A stretch of DNA of 64,000 nt from Halobacillus yeomjeoni (GTDB taxonomy: Bacteria; Bacillota; Bacilli; Bacillales; Halobacillaceae): assembly GCF_020171525.1 (NCBI RefSeq), contig NZ_JAIVAI010000001.1:868001-932000 (forward strand). The letters are read 5' to 3'. The notes beneath the pieces are model-generated. The model had not been told where the DNA came from. It saw only the letters and a program-made list of their open reading frames with translations, and did no database searches. The position numbers and the translations under genes are program-made. Every line of letters begins with the position of its first letter. The first letter of the stretch is position 1. This document shows positions 16,960-26,032 of the stretch, piece by piece.

Positions 16960-18162
16960 CTATCGTAATTGGCTCAATCGCTCTCTCTGGCTCAAAATAT
17001 CCGTCACTCGTACACCGAAGTTTTCATCGATGACGACCACTTCCCCTTTAGCCATCAGTTTGTCGTTGACAAGGATATCCACTGGTTCCCCTGCCAATTT
17101 ATCCAGTTCCACGACCGAACCTTCTGAAATCTCAAGAATTTCCTTGATTGTCCGTTTCGTTCGTCCGAGTTCCACCGTGACTTTCAAAGGAATGTCCATC
17201 AGCATATCCAAGTTCCTTTGTTCCACGTTGTTCAGCTGAAAGGAATCGAAGTTTTGGAATTCGGCCGATTGTATATCAGCATCGTCTACGGTTTGACCAC
17301 GCCGGCCCCCTACATACTGCGGACGCCCTGCACTTTTTTCCTGATCATCCTGAGCTGACCGCTTAGGCTGCTGCGTTTCTGTAGCCGTTTGAGTCGGCTG
17401 CATGGTGTCCCTCGGCTCTTCCTTTTGTGGTTTTGACACCGGCAGATCTTGTTCTATAGAAGGTTCTGAAACTTTTTTCTCTTCTTCTTCAGGCGGATTC
17501 ATCAACTCCTCCACCAGCTCTTTAGCAAAATCGATCGGAATCAGCTGCATGATTTTCGAATTGATCAAATCTCCAACTTTGATTTGGAAGGCCACTTTGA
17601 CGAGAATATCTTCATTCGGAATCTGCTCTGTTCCTTCATTTTCATCGTAATTCAAAACATCAATAGTGGGAGGAGTGATATCCACCTTTTTATTGAAGAT
17701 TGTAGACATGCTTGTCGCCGCAGACCCCATCATTTGATTCATCGCCTCTTGGACGGCACTCAGGGCAATCTCATTCAAATGATCATCCGGAGATGAACCA
17801 TCTCCTCCTAACATCAAATCGGCAATGATTGAAGCATCTTCAGACTTGATCACCAATACATTTTCCCCTGTGAACCCTTCCGTATAGGTAACACCGACGG
17901 CCACATGAGGTTTAGGAAATTCATTCGGTAATTGTGACCGGCTGACGACCGAAAGTTCGGGCGTTGTGATTTCCACCTTCTGGTTCAATAAAGAAGATAA
18001 TGCGGTAGTCGAGTTACCAAAGGATATGTTTCCGATTTCGCCCAGCGCATCTTTTTCCAGGCTGGTCAATTCTTTGGTGTCATTCTCCGACGAGTCCTGT
18101 TCGTCATCGGTTGCATTCAACAATGCGTCTATTTCATCCTGAGATAACATATCGTCACTCAT
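16960..18162 (-). CDS. fliY: Flagellar motor switch phosphatase FliY
   Basis: C-ring protein that combines a CheC-type CheY-P phosphatase with a FliN-type switch domain. The N-terminus MSDDMLSQDEIDALL is a CheY-P binding peptide. Two phosphatase helices are intact: one around residues 35-50 (EIGNISFGNSTTAL) and one near 135-150 (AVQEAMNQMMGSAATS). A Q/P-rich linker (about 230-285) leads to the C-terminal SpoA/FliN domain. With cheC missing from this operon, FliY may be the main CheY-P phosphatase. Overlaps fliM by 4 bases. Confidence 0.97.
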   Translation of the reverse strand: MSDDMLSQDEIDALLNATDDEQDSSENDTKELTSLEKDALGEIGNISFGNSTTALSSLLNQKVEITTPELSVVSRSQLPNEFPKPHVAVGVTYTEGFTGENVLVIKSEDASIIADLMLGGDGSSPDDHLNEIALSAVQEAMNQMMGSAATSMSTIFNKKVDITPPTIDVLNYDENEGTEQIPNEDILVKVAFQIKVGDLINSKIMQLIPIDFAKELVEELMNPPEEEEKKVSEPSIEQDLPVSKPQKEEPRDTMQPTQTATETQQPKRSAQDDQEKSAGRPQYVGGRRGQTVDDADIQSAEFQNFDSFQLNNVEQRNLDMLMDIPLKVTVELGRTKRTIKEILEISEGSVVELDKLAGEPVDILVNDKLMAKGEVVVIDENFGVRVTDILSQRERLSQLR

Positions 18163-19154
18163 CTTTCATCCTCCCCTCGGTACTCTTCCAACACCTGGAC
18201 CGCTACATTGTTCTTCGTTTTTCCAGGTTGAATATAAAATTTCTTTTCTTGATCTATTTTCATAGTCAGTGGTTGATCGATCGGTTGATTCAGCTGAATG
18301 ACATCATCTTTCTTTAAACCGAGCAATTGTTCAATGGAAATGTCAGCTTCGCCAAGAATTGCACTGACATCGACGGCTGCTCCGCGGATCGTTTTCGAAA
18401 TAGCCTCTACTTCTTCATCATTCCTTTGTTTCGGTTGTTCTTTCTGCATCCAGTAATGGACGGAAAGTTTCGGAATGATCGGTTCGAGAACTACATGCGG
18501 AATGCATATGTTGATCATGCCGCTCGTCTCTCCGATCGTCGTGTTCAACGCAATGACGACCACGGTTTCATTCGGAGATACCATCTGCAGGAATTGAGGA
18601 TTGATCTCGAACTCTTCTAAAATCGGGTCGACCTTGACGATGGATCCCCAGGCTTCCTGATAGTTTTCCAGTGATCGTTCGAATAAGTGGGTCATGATCG
18701 TCGTTTCTATTTCTGTCAAATTATCAATCTTACTTGTGCCGTTCCCCTTTCCGCCTAAAACACGGTCAAGCATCGCATATGCGATATTCGGGTTCGCTTC
18801 CATCAGGATACGTCCATTCAAAGGTTCGACACTGAAGATGTTCAGAATCGTCATTTGAGGAATGGAACGGATGAACTCTTCATATGGCAGCTGGTCCACA
18901 GAAGCGACTTCGATATCGACATATGTTCTTAAGTGGGCCGAAAAGTAAGTGGTCAATAATCTGGAGAAGTTTTCATGTATTCTTGATAAACTCCGGATTT
19001 GATCTTTAGAAAACCGCAAAGCTCGTTTGAAGTCATAGACGCGGATTCTGCTTTCTGGTTCTTCTTTCTTCAACTCTTCTGCATTCATTTCTCCAGTGGA
19101 GAGCGCGGATAACAAAGAGTCGATTTCGTTTTGTGAGAGGACCTCTTCTCCCAT
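18159..19154 (-). CDS. fliM: Flagellar motor switch protein FliM
   Basis: C-ring protein that binds CheY-P and FliG and helps set rotation direction. The N-terminal EVLSQNEIDSLLSAL is the CheY-P binding motif; the CheC-like middle domain (about 45-230) is followed by the SpoA domain (about 245-325). The frame begins at a GTG three codons earlier, but AGGAGG lies 8 bases before the ATG at 19154, so 331 aa is preferred. Confidence 0.97.
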   Translation of the reverse strand: MGEEVLSQNEIDSLLSALSTGEMNAEELKKEEPESRIRVYDFKRALRFSKDQIRSLSRIHENFSRLLTTYFSAHLRTYVDIEVASVDQLPYEEFIRSIPQMTILNIFSVEPLNGRILMEANPNIAYAMLDRVLGGKGNGTSKIDNLTEIETTIMTHLFERSLENYQEAWGSIVKVDPILEEFEINPQFLQMVSPNETVVVIALNTTIGETSGMINICIPHVVLEPIIPKLSVHYWMQKEQPKQRNDEEVEAISKTIRGAAVDVSAILGEADISIEQLLGLKKDDVIQLNQPIDQPLTMKIDQEKKFYIQPGKTKNNVAVQVLEEYRGEDER

Positions 19155-19184
19155 CGGCCTCACCTCCTCTTACGTACCAAGCGG

Positions 19185-19616
19185 TCATTGAAGAACTTTA
19201 TCAATGGTGTATACATCTGTGACTTTCCCTTCAGTCATGAATTCGTTCAGCTTCAACTTCAATGTTTCTTCCAAAGTGGATAAACCGGTTTGGAAAGTTT
19301 GTGTCTCCATCTTGGCCATCTCTTTGATTAAAATGTTTTTAACTTGGAAATCCCTTTTTTGTAATTCTTCCACCGCTTTCTTCTCATCGGTCACAATACG
19401 GAATTTGATTCTCACATAGTCGCCGGACTTCAAGTCCGTGGTGATTTCCTCCGTTTCATAAGAAGCTTCTACGATATCGTCGATGGATCTTTCTGTACTC
19501 GCTTCATCTGACCCCTTGAAATTCAACACTAATATGAGGGCGACCACCCCCATGACGGTCAGTGCGCTTAATATGATTATCATCGTTTTGAACATCTTGT
19601 TTTTAATTGTCCTCAC
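19185..19616 (-). CDS. fliL: Flagellar basal-body protein FliL
   Basis: Single-pass membrane protein around the stator that supports torque. One N-terminal helix (about residues 10-32) precedes a periplasmic-side domain with DYVRIKFRIVTDEKKAVEEL and a C-terminal LKLKLNEFMTEGKV, as in the family. Start choice is unsure: the GTG at 19616 overlaps swrD, while the ATG at 19595 would be far (15 bases) from AGGTGAGG. Length is 143 or 136 aa. Confidence 0.93.
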   Translation of the reverse strand: MRTIKNKMFKTMIIILSALTVMGVVALILVLNFKGSDEASTERSIDDIVEASYETEEITTDLKSGDYVRIKFRIVTDEKKAVEELQKRDFQVKNILIKEMAKMETQTFQTGLSTLEETLKLKLNEFMTEGKVTDVYTIDKVLQ

Positions 19617-19818
19617 CTGCTCTGTCGATCACTCTCAATAAACCGACCTCCCGGTAAAATTGTCTGATCCGTTTGATGACAAGTTCTTCTTCTTCCCTTA
19701 CGACAAACTTCCTACCTTGTGTGGTAGTAATCGTCGTATCAGGATTCGATTGGATTTGTTCTATGTAAAGCGCGTTGAAGGTGAACGCTTCACCGTTTAA
19801 TCTAGTCAGAGAAATCAT
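19603..19818 (-). CDS. swrD: Swarming motility protein SwrD (FlbD family)
   Basis: A 71-residue FlbD/YlzI protein; in B. subtilis SwrD raises flagellar power for swarming, probably by helping stator function. MISLTRLNGEAFTFNALYIE is the family start, so the ATG at 19818 is secure. No Shine-Dalgarno sequence precedes it; instead a perfect 8-bp hairpin lies 10-33 bases upstream. It overlaps fliL by 14 bases if fliL uses its GTG. Confidence 0.95.
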   Translation of the reverse strand: MISLTRLNGEAFTFNALYIEQIQSNPDTTITTTQGRKFVVREEEELVIKRIRQFYREVGLLRVIDRAGEDN

Positions 19819-19827
19819 AGATTTTGA

Positions 19828-19851
19828 GGGAGACCTATCAAAGGGTCTCCC
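19828..19851 (-). other. Hairpin between flgE and swrD
   Basis: GGGAGACC (minus strand) pairs perfectly with GGTCTCCC across an 8-base loop. No clear T-run follows, so it is not a strong terminator. It could mark an RNA end or a processing point downstream of the hook gene and hides the only purine-rich stretch before swrD. Confidence 0.6.
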
Positions 19852-19864
19852 CTGCCCCCTTTAA

Positions 19865-20794
19865 TTATCGTTTCAAGTTTACAAGTTCTTGTAGAATTTC
19901 ATCTGAAGTAGTGATGATTCTCGTATTGGCTTGGAAGCCTCTTTGTGCAGTAATCATTTCTGTGAATGATTCAGCCAGGTCGACGTTGGACATCTCCAAA
20001 GACCCCGCAAGCATTGAACCTGTGCCGTCTTGACCAGCTACGATCAAATCGTTCAAACCGTTGAAATTCCCGTCATTGTTGGCTGTATAAATTCCAGCGT
20101 TATCCGTGTTTTGAAAGGCATTTCCACCCACTTTTTTCAACCCGCTTACATTAGAGAAATTAGCCAGGCGGATTTGTCCAGCCACCTGGGTTTCCCCGTT
20201 CGTATCGATATATTTCACCTGCCCATCACTTTGTACGCTGAAGCTTTGGGCATTGTTCGGGATGGTAATCGGGCCGAGCGATCCATTCAATGCACCATTA
20301 GCCGCTTGCTCACCCAGCACATACTTTCCTTCGTTGTTCACAATTGCACCGTTATTATCCAAATAGAAGTTCCCGGACCTTGTGAATGTGGTATTGACTT
20401 GAGAAAGGTCAGCAATTGCTGCAGTAGGGTCAATGCTTCCGTTGTTTCCACCTTCTCCTAAGACGAACATTCCATCACCTTCGAGAGATAAATCAAGTGG
20501 ACGGTTTGTCGTCTGCCGACTACCTTGTGTGTGGATTGTATCAATCGAGCCCATTTGTGAACCAAGGCCTACCTGGGATGGATTGATGCCTCCCCGTACA
20601 TTTCCCGGTCCGACACCGGCATTTTGGTTGGGGCCTTCTGCGCCTGATACCGTTTGACTCAGCATATCCTGAAACGTCACTCTGCCCTTTTTGTATCCAT
20701 AAGTGTTGACGTTAGCAATATTATTTCCGATCGTATCTAATTTGGTTTGAAAACCTTTCATTCCTGAGATTCCTGCATACATTGAACGTAGCAT
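19865..20794 (-). CDS. flgE: Flagellar hook protein FlgE (often annotated FlgG)
   Basis: Forms the flexible hook outside the cell, exported by the type III system. The N-terminal rod/hook signature is MYAGISGMKGFQTKLDTIGN with NIANVNTYGYKKGRVTFQDML; the C-terminal helix ends LAESFTEMITAQRGFQANTR. Length 309 aa is near the short Bacillus hook protein rather than the 400-residue enteric FlgE. In this operon position the protein is the hook in B. subtilis, while automated annotation may call it FlgG. It is flanked by hairpins on both sides. Confidence 0.94.
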   Translation of the reverse strand: MLRSMYAGISGMKGFQTKLDTIGNNIANVNTYGYKKGRVTFQDMLSQTVSGAEGPNQNAGVGPGNVRGGINPSQVGLGSQMGSIDTIHTQGSRQTTNRPLDLSLEGDGMFVLGEGGNNGSIDPTAAIADLSQVNTTFTRSGNFYLDNNGAIVNNEGKYVLGEQAANGALNGSLGPITIPNNAQSFSVQSDGQVKYIDTNGETQVAGQIRLANFSNVSGLKKVGGNAFQNTDNAGIYTANNDGNFNGLNDLIVAGQDGTGSMLAGSLEMSNVDLAESFTEMITAQRGFQANTRIITTSDEILQELVNLKR

Positions 20795-20824
20795 TTGATC
20801 AACATCCCTTTCGGTTTTTAAAGT

Positions 20825-20853
20825 TCAGCCGCTTCGGTCAGTCAGCGGGCTGT
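20825..20853 (-). other. Hairpin upstream of flgE
   Basis: On the minus strand CAGCCCGCT pairs with AGCGGCTG with one bulged C and a loop of about 10 bases. It lies between the TIGR02530-type gene and flgE, about 30 bases before the flgE ribosome-binding site. It may stabilise the 5' end of a processed hook mRNA. Confidence 0.5.
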
Positions 20854-20879
20854 AAAAGGCCTCCCTTTCCGGGTCCAGC

Positions 20880-21245
20880 CTAATCTTCCATAACAATCGT
20901 TCCATTGATATTCGTAAAAATCTTCGACGAAGCTTCTTCACGATCCAAAGCTGTGACCACGGTATGGTTTTTCGTACTTACCACTAATGTCGCTTGGTCA
21001 GTAATGATGAGGGAATCCGTAACACCTTTGTTTTTTGCTTCCGACATTTTGTTCGATATTTGTTCCCATTTCCTTTCACTGATGTGAATGTTCCGGTCTT
21101 GAAGACGCTCTCTGGCATGTTTGCTTACAGTCAATTTCTCTGCTTCTTTCAGTACTTCATGGAATGCTTTCGCAGGTTTGATTGAAGCCTTTTTGGATGG
21201 TGGCGTCGGAAGCGGCTGATGTAATTGATGAATCCTCGGGTTCAT
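20880..21245 (-). CDS. Flagellar operon protein (TIGR02530 family)
   Basis: A 121-residue protein of the flagellar-operon family TIGR02530, function not established. The conserved part is residues about 40-121: HARERLQDRNIHISERKW, KNKGVTDSLIITDQATLVVS, HTVVTALDREEASSKIFTNI with INGTIVMED at the end. It lies between flgD and the hook gene, which suggests a part in hook assembly, perhaps as chaperone or in hook-cap function. That role is inferred. Confidence 0.88.
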   Translation of the reverse strand: MNPRIHQLHQPLPTPPSKKASIKPAKAFHEVLKEAEKLTVSKHARERLQDRNIHISERKWEQISNKMSEAKNKGVTDSLIITDQATLVVSTKNHTVVTALDREEASSKIFTNINGTIVMED

Positions 21246-21263
21246 ATTACATGCCCACTTTCT

Positions 21264-21698
21264 TTAAATTTTTTGGCTCACTTTCGTGATTTGTTCTACG
21301 GGAATCGTCTCCCCTGATGGAAGTTCCACAGCGGTTTTCCCTTCTTTTTGCTTCACGGATTGGACTATGCCTGATTTAAAGCCTTCCTCTGTTCCATCAC
21401 CCTCACCTTCAACAGGATATGTGATTTCCTTCCCTATTAAACTGCTGTACTGAATGATAGGTGGTAGACTTTGAGATTTAGTATAGGCTTGAAAAGATTG
21501 AGACATATTCGTCATTTGTTCCAGGCTTGAAAACTGTGTCATTTGGGATACGAATTCTTTATCCTTCATAGGGTCCAATGGGTTTTGATTTTGGATTTGG
21601 GCCATTAGGATCTTCAGAAAATCATCTTTTCCGAGGGAGCTGTTGGTTGAACCTCGTTTTTGCTGGTTTTGCAAATATAGAGTAGGATCGATTTTCAT
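21264..21698 (-). CDS. flgD: Flagellar hook cap protein FlgD
   Basis: Hook-cap (scaffold) protein exported to the tip of the growing hook. The N-terminal family motif is clear: LGKDDFLKILMAQIQNQNPL and FVSQMTQFSSLEQM (about residues 22-60). At 144 aa it is of the short Bacillus type, lacking the long C-terminal Ig-like domains of enteric FlgD. The C-terminal region is beta-rich. It lies 11 bases after fliK. Confidence 0.96.
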   Translation of the reverse strand: MKIDPTLYLQNQQKRGSTNSSLGKDDFLKILMAQIQNQNPLDPMKDKEFVSQMTQFSSLEQMTNMSQSFQAYTKSQSLPPIIQYSSLIGKEITYPVEGEGDGTEEGFKSGIVQSVKQKEGKTAVELPSGETIPVEQITKVSQKI

Positions 21699-21709
21699 AT
21701 AGGATACAC

Positions 21710-22885
21710 CTACACTTTCTCATTCATTAAGATTTCGTGAAACGATTGTTCCGGTTCGTTTTCGTCATCTTTCTGTTGACGCTCTCGCCCTGAATCTTCC
21801 TGGCTGCTTTGATCAGATTCTTCATCAAATTCGGACTCTTGGTGGAACGATTGCTGAGTCAGGACGCCTTCATTTTTTTCGATGATTACTTGTTGAGGTG
21901 AAAACATATGTCTCAGTTGAGTCATATTTCCTTCCATCATCTCTTTGGCAGCTTGAGTACTGACTAAAATCTTCACAGCCATTTCTCCGTTGACTACAGC
22001 GAATTTCACAGTCATATCACCAAGGTTGGCAGGTCTCAGCCTTAACAATAACTCCCGATTTCCAGCTTGATTAACTTGGAAGCGGCTGGATTGAAGGATT
22101 CGTTCAAACTCCTGAATCAATTGTTTTTGGGCAGAGTCAGGACTCTGATTCTGATTGATGTGAATGACGTATTGTTCCACCTTCGTCATCGGCATCGATT
22201 GTGGAAATGTATGGACTGAAGTGGTGGTTTCCCCTAGACTGTTTTGAACCATTGACTTTGAAACCCACTTCGCTATGTCCTTTCCACTTACCGGATGTTG
22301 TAGATGATAAGATGCAGGGGCTTTCTGCCTGTTTCGAAAGGAGTTCAAGAGATTCTGAAATACTTTCTGCTCCTTTTCAGCTCCCTCTTTTGTCACTTTT
22401 GCCACCAATGCTTCCAATTGCTTTTTATTCTCTAACGGAAATTGGTCCATCAGTTTCGTGAATTGTTCTAAAACATTCTTTATTGCAAGAGATGTTTTAC
22501 TGTCGATTTGAGTTGGGGTTATAGACTCCATTGATGTCAGAGGCTGAATCAATCTTTGGAACTCCTGCCAAAGGTCTTTCAACTGCTTTTCCATTTGAGC
22601 CAGATTCTCACCAGCTTGCACATTCATTGATCCGAGAGCTGCTTCGAGCAATCCTTCTACATTAACGTTTTTGGAATCTGACACCTTATGAGTCACTGCA
22701 TCTTGGAAAAGTGCTGTGATTGATGCCGCCATCTCAGAATCATTTTTTGGAACATCAGCGTCCCCTTTCTGCAAATGCCCTAACATCTGTTGAAAAGTTT
22801 CAGCTGCTCCCTTCGCTTTGGGCGTGCCTTTCCCAGGTCCCCCCATCTGCAGTGCTTTAAAAATATTTGATGTGACGGTCTGCAA
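21710..22885 (-). CDS. fliK: Flagellar hook-length control protein FliK
   Basis: Secreted ruler that measures hook length and triggers the FlhB substrate switch. The long N-terminal part (about 1-250) is low-complexity, glutamine- and lysine-rich; the C-terminal Flg_hook domain (about 255-345) carries RELLLRLRPANLGDMTVKF. A charged, acidic tail follows. Start is a TTG at 22885 with AGGAGG 9 bases upstream. Length 391 aa. Confidence 0.94.
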   Translation of the reverse strand: MQTVTSNIFKALQMGGPGKGTPKAKGAAETFQQMLGHLQKGDADVPKNDSEMAASITALFQDAVTHKVSDSKNVNVEGLLEAALGSMNVQAGENLAQMEKQLKDLWQEFQRLIQPLTSMESITPTQIDSKTSLAIKNVLEQFTKLMDQFPLENKKQLEALVAKVTKEGAEKEQKVFQNLLNSFRNRQKAPASYHLQHPVSGKDIAKWVSKSMVQNSLGETTTSVHTFPQSMPMTKVEQYVIHINQNQSPDSAQKQLIQEFERILQSSRFQVNQAGNRELLLRLRPANLGDMTVKFAVVNGEMAVKILVSTQAAKEMMEGNMTQLRHMFSPQQVIIEKNEGVLTQQSFHQESEFDEESDQSSQEDSGRERQQKDDENEPEQSFHEILMNEKV

Positions 22886-22916
22886 GTATGTTCACCTCCT
22901 TTCCCTTTATATCGGT

Positions 22917-23510
22917 TCATTCAGAGGAAGAATCAAGAATTAAACTTGCAATTCCAGCAGCAGTTTCAGGATTCATTTTCCCGAGAATTTCTCCTCGTTC
23001 TTCACTTGTTACTTTTTCAAGAACTTGAACAGCGAGGCTTTGGTTCATGCTCTCAATAATAGTGGCCGCTTCTTCAGGCTTCATTTCCTCAAATGAAACT
23101 GCTAATTCAGTGACTCTCTGGTCTTTTTCTTTATCTTCTTCACCGGCTTCGGTTGCAGTTCTTAAATCGGCTTCCAGTTTCACAATTTGTTGTTTCAACT
23201 CATCAATTTTCGCTTCTTTGGATGCGACTGTCCCTTCAAGCTCTTCAATCTGCGCCTCATTGTTTGCAATCTTTGCTTGCAGACGGTCTTTTTCTCTTGT
23301 CTGTTCTTCCTCCGCCTCGGTGTTCACGACTTGTGATAAACCAGGCACTTTATTTGCATATTTTTCTGCCTGTTCAAAAACGTTCACACCCATCAGAGTA
23401 AAGACGATCAAAGCGAGAGTGATGGCAAAAACAATAGGAATGATGACAACGAAGAAAAACCATTGAAGTTTACTTCCATTGTCTTGGTCCGCCCGGTCTT
23501 TTTTTGCCAT
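22917..23510 (-). CDS. ylxF: YlxF/MotE family flagellar protein
   Basis: A 197-residue inner-membrane protein of the MotE family (MgtE intracellular N-type domain). Residues about 15-42 form one membrane helix; residues about 70-130 are a coiled coil rich in E, K and L; the C-terminal domain (FEEMKPEEAATIIESMN, LGKMNPETAAGIASLIL) is the MgtE-N-like fold. In other bacteria MotE acts as chaperone for stator protein MotC; the Bacillus role is not settled. It lies between fliJ and fliK. Confidence 0.9.
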   Translation of the reverse strand: MAKKDRADQDNGSKLQWFFFVVIIPIVFAITLALIVFTLMGVNVFEQAEKYANKVPGLSQVVNTEAEEEQTREKDRLQAKIANNEAQIEELEGTVASKEAKIDELKQQIVKLEADLRTATEAGEEDKEKDQRVTELAVSFEEMKPEEAATIIESMNQSLAVQVLEKVTSEERGEILGKMNPETAAGIASLILDSSSE

Positions 23511-23514
23511 ACGA

Positions 23515-23964
23515 TCACCTATTCTTTGAATTTAAGTATTGATTCATGGATAGCTCATCCATCTGCTTGTTTTCTTCCTGTTTCCGCTCGAATTTTTCAT
23601 TTTCAAGCTTGTTTTCAATCAACTTCTCATACTTCTTCACCTGGATATGGGCATCCGTCAGCTTTTGCTGGGATACCTGCATCTCCGTCCTGGCTTTTTG
23701 GACTTCCGGTTGAAGTTCGTTTATTTTTTGTTCGAGTCTGTCTATGTAATGTTGATGCTGAATAAACGTCATCGCCTGGATGGATTTTGTGCTGAGCTGT
23801 GATTGAAACTGCTCTTCAGCACTTTCTTTCTGTTTCAACGCCTCACAAAGACGAGTCGCTCGATCTTCAAAGACTTCCACATGATGCTGGTAGTCTTTCT
23901 GCTTTTCCTTTTTCTCTCTTTCATGTAAATCTTTTATTTTATAGAAGGTTTGCAAGCCGGCCAT
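23515..23964 (-). CDS. fliJ: Flagellar export chaperone FliJ
   Basis: Coiled-coil protein that sits in the FliI hexamer and couples ATPase and export gate. The 149 residues are almost entirely helical, rich in E, K and Q with heptads (QHHYIDRLEQKINELQPEV region). Sequence conservation is weak in this family; identity rests on length, coiled coil and position directly after fliI. Confidence 0.92.
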   Translation of the reverse strand: MAGLQTFYKIKDLHEREKKEKQKDYQHHVEVFEDRATRLCEALKQKESAEEQFQSQLSTKSIQAMTFIQHQHYIDRLEQKINELQPEVQKARTEMQVSQQKLTDAHIQVKKYEKLIENKLENEKFERKQEENKQMDELSMNQYLNSKNR

Positions 23965-23976
23965 TTACATTCCCTC

Positions 23977-25281
23977 CTAATTGAATAATTCTTCAAGAAG
24001 TTGTGTTGATTGTTCAAACCTCGAGGGTTCGTGCACTCCCTGCTTTAAAAACTTGATGATCGAGGGGTGGTATTGAATGGCCTGATCGATCTTTGGATCG
24101 CTGCCTTTTTTATATGCGCCTATTTGTATCAACTCACTATTATCTTCATATGTAGCAAGGAGGGATCGTAAGCGTCCTGCTGATTGCTTATGTTCTTCTG
24201 TAGTGATTTGGTTCATGACACGACTGATCGATTTCAATATGTTGACAGCAGGGAAATGACTCTGTTCAGCCAGCTTCCGGTCCAGCACAAAATGCCCATC
24301 TAAAATCCCTCGTACGGTATCTGAAATCGGTTCATTCAAATCATCCCCGTCCACCAGCACCGTATAAAAAGCTGTAATCGTTCCATGGCTGCTCGTACCT
24401 GTCCGTTCCAGCAACTTTGGAAGATGAGCAAAGACGGAAGGGGTATAGCCTTTAGTGGTCGGGGGCTCTCCGGTAGCAAGGCCGATTTCGCGCTGCGCCA
24501 TAGCAAAGCGAGTGACAGAATCCATCATCAGATTTACATGATAACCAAGTTCACGGAAGTATTCGCTGATGGCAGTCGCGGTATAAGCGCCTTTCATCCG
24601 CATTAAAGCCGGTTGATCTGAGGTGGCCACGATGACGATGGAATGCTTCAACCCTTCTTCTCCGAGGTCGTTTTCAATGAACTCCCTGACTTCTCGTCCA
24701 CGCTCTCCGATCAATGCGATGACGTTCAAGTCAGCGGAACTATTTCTCGAAATCATTCCCATCAGTGTACTCTTTCCAACACCGCTCCCTGCAAAAATCC
24801 CCACCCTCTGTCCTTTGCCTACTGTCAAAAGTGTATCGATGGCGCGTACTCCGACTTGGATAGGTTCCCTGATCGTCGGCCTTGATAAAGGGTTCGGTGG
24901 GTCTTGTTCTGTGGGATATGCCTTCAAACCCTTAGGAAGAGGCTTCCCATCCAACCGCTGTCCGGTCGCATCCAATACGTGACCGATCAATCCGACACCC
25001 GCTTTGATTTTCAGAGGTTCACCTGTCCCTTCCACCAGACTCCCAGGGCCGATATCGCGGATTTCCTTATACGGCATCAATAGGATATTTTCATTATTGA
25101 AACCGACAACTTCCGCTTTGATCGGTTCTTTATGAGTGGACGGGTGTATGTAACAGAGATCTCCGATAGAGGCTTCCGGACCTTTGGATTCCACCATCAG
25201 CCCTACGATTCTATGAATTTTCCCGTACCGTTTGTATGGATCTGTACGATCAATCACATCAAGAAAAGCTTGTTTATCCAT
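23977..25281 (-). CDS. fliI: Flagellum-specific ATPase FliI
   Basis: F1-ATPase-like hexamer that energises type III export. From ATG 25281 the protein has 434 aa; the P-loop is at about residues 165-172 (GSGVGKST), followed by GERGREVREF and the Walker B region (LMMDSVTRFAMAQREIGLA). The frame opens 5 codons earlier at 25296, but GGTGGG precedes the inner ATG and this gives the normal N-terminus MDKQAFLD. It overlaps fliH by 8 bases. Confidence 0.97.
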   Translation of the reverse strand: MDKQAFLDVIDRTDPYKRYGKIHRIVGLMVESKGPEASIGDLCYIHPSTHKEPIKAEVVGFNNENILLMPYKEIRDIGPGSLVEGTGEPLKIKAGVGLIGHVLDATGQRLDGKPLPKGLKAYPTEQDPPNPLSRPTIREPIQVGVRAIDTLLTVGKGQRVGIFAGSGVGKSTLMGMISRNSSADLNVIALIGERGREVREFIENDLGEEGLKHSIVIVATSDQPALMRMKGAYTATAISEYFRELGYHVNLMMDSVTRFAMAQREIGLATGEPPTTKGYTPSVFAHLPKLLERTGTSSHGTITAFYTVLVDGDDLNEPISDTVRGILDGHFVLDRKLAEQSHFPAVNILKSISRVMNQITTEEHKQSAGRLRSLLATYEDNSELIQIGAYKKGSDPKIDQAIQYHPSIIKFLKQGVHEPSRFEQSTQLLEELFN

Positions 25282-26032
25282 GACCCACCGCCTCATCGAT
25301 CATTTCAAAGATTTTCTGTCTGAGTTCATTCAGTTGACTATCAATTCCTGCGTCCACTCTCCCGAATGGAGATTCAATGATACAAGACATAGGACGAAGA
25401 TCCTCCTTGACGAGAATCGATACATCCGTTTTCGTATCCGTCACCATTTTCAATTCTTCCCTTTGTATGTTCACCGTCTCGAATTGATCAGGGTGAACAT
25501 AAATAGTGACGTCCGGCTGATCTTGAACTTCTTTTGTCGCTTTTTTGACTAAGGAAAAGAAAGATTGGGGGTCTTCCTGTATCTGCATAGCTAATATTTT
25601 CTCAGCACATCTCAAAGCAATTTCTGCAATCGATTCTTGAGAAGCATTCACGATCGAACGGTGTTCTTCCTTCGCCTGGCCGATGATATCATTGGCTTGA
25701 CTCAGTTTTTCGAGATATTCTTCATAGCCTTGATCTTTCCCTTGCTGTAATCCTGCCACGTAACCTTCTTCCTTAGCCTCTTTTACAAGGTTCTGTCGTT
25801 CTTCTTCCCAATTCTGCCTTGCGTTTTTTATTTGGTCCTCTGCTTCTGCGAGCATCTTTTCTGCTGCTTCACGTGCTTGTTCAAGCTCTCCATCAGCCTG
25901 ATCCATTATTTCCTGTGCTTCCTGCTTTTGTTGAACTATTTCATCTTTCAGTGATGTCTGGTCTTCTTGATCATTATTCAAATGTATCGGTTTGATCTTA
26001 ATAACTCTTGAAGAAGAATGTTGATTAGACAA
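25274..26032 (-). CDS. fliH: Flagellar assembly protein FliH
   Basis: Negative regulator and stator-like partner of FliI that links it to the C ring. A long glutamate/glutamine-rich coiled coil fills residues about 30-120 and the C-terminal V-ATPase-E-like domain contains VTIYVHPDQFETV. The frame extends upstream into fliG, but GGAGGAG lies 9 bases before a TTG at 26032 (start SNQHSSSRV, 252 aa). An ATG 9 bases earlier would sit directly on the ribosome-binding site. Overlaps fliG by 8 bases. Confidence 0.9.
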   Translation of the reverse strand: MSNQHSSSRVIKIKPIHLNNDQEDQTSLKDEIVQQKQEAQEIMDQADGELEQAREAAEKMLAEAEDQIKNARQNWEEERQNLVKEAKEEGYVAGLQQGKDQGYEEYLEKLSQANDIIGQAKEEHRSIVNASQESIAEIALRCAEKILAMQIQEDPQSFFSLVKKATKEVQDQPDVTIYVHPDQFETVNIQREELKMVTDTKTDVSILVKEDLRPMSCIIESPFGRVDAGIDSQLNELRQKIFEMIDEAVGHG

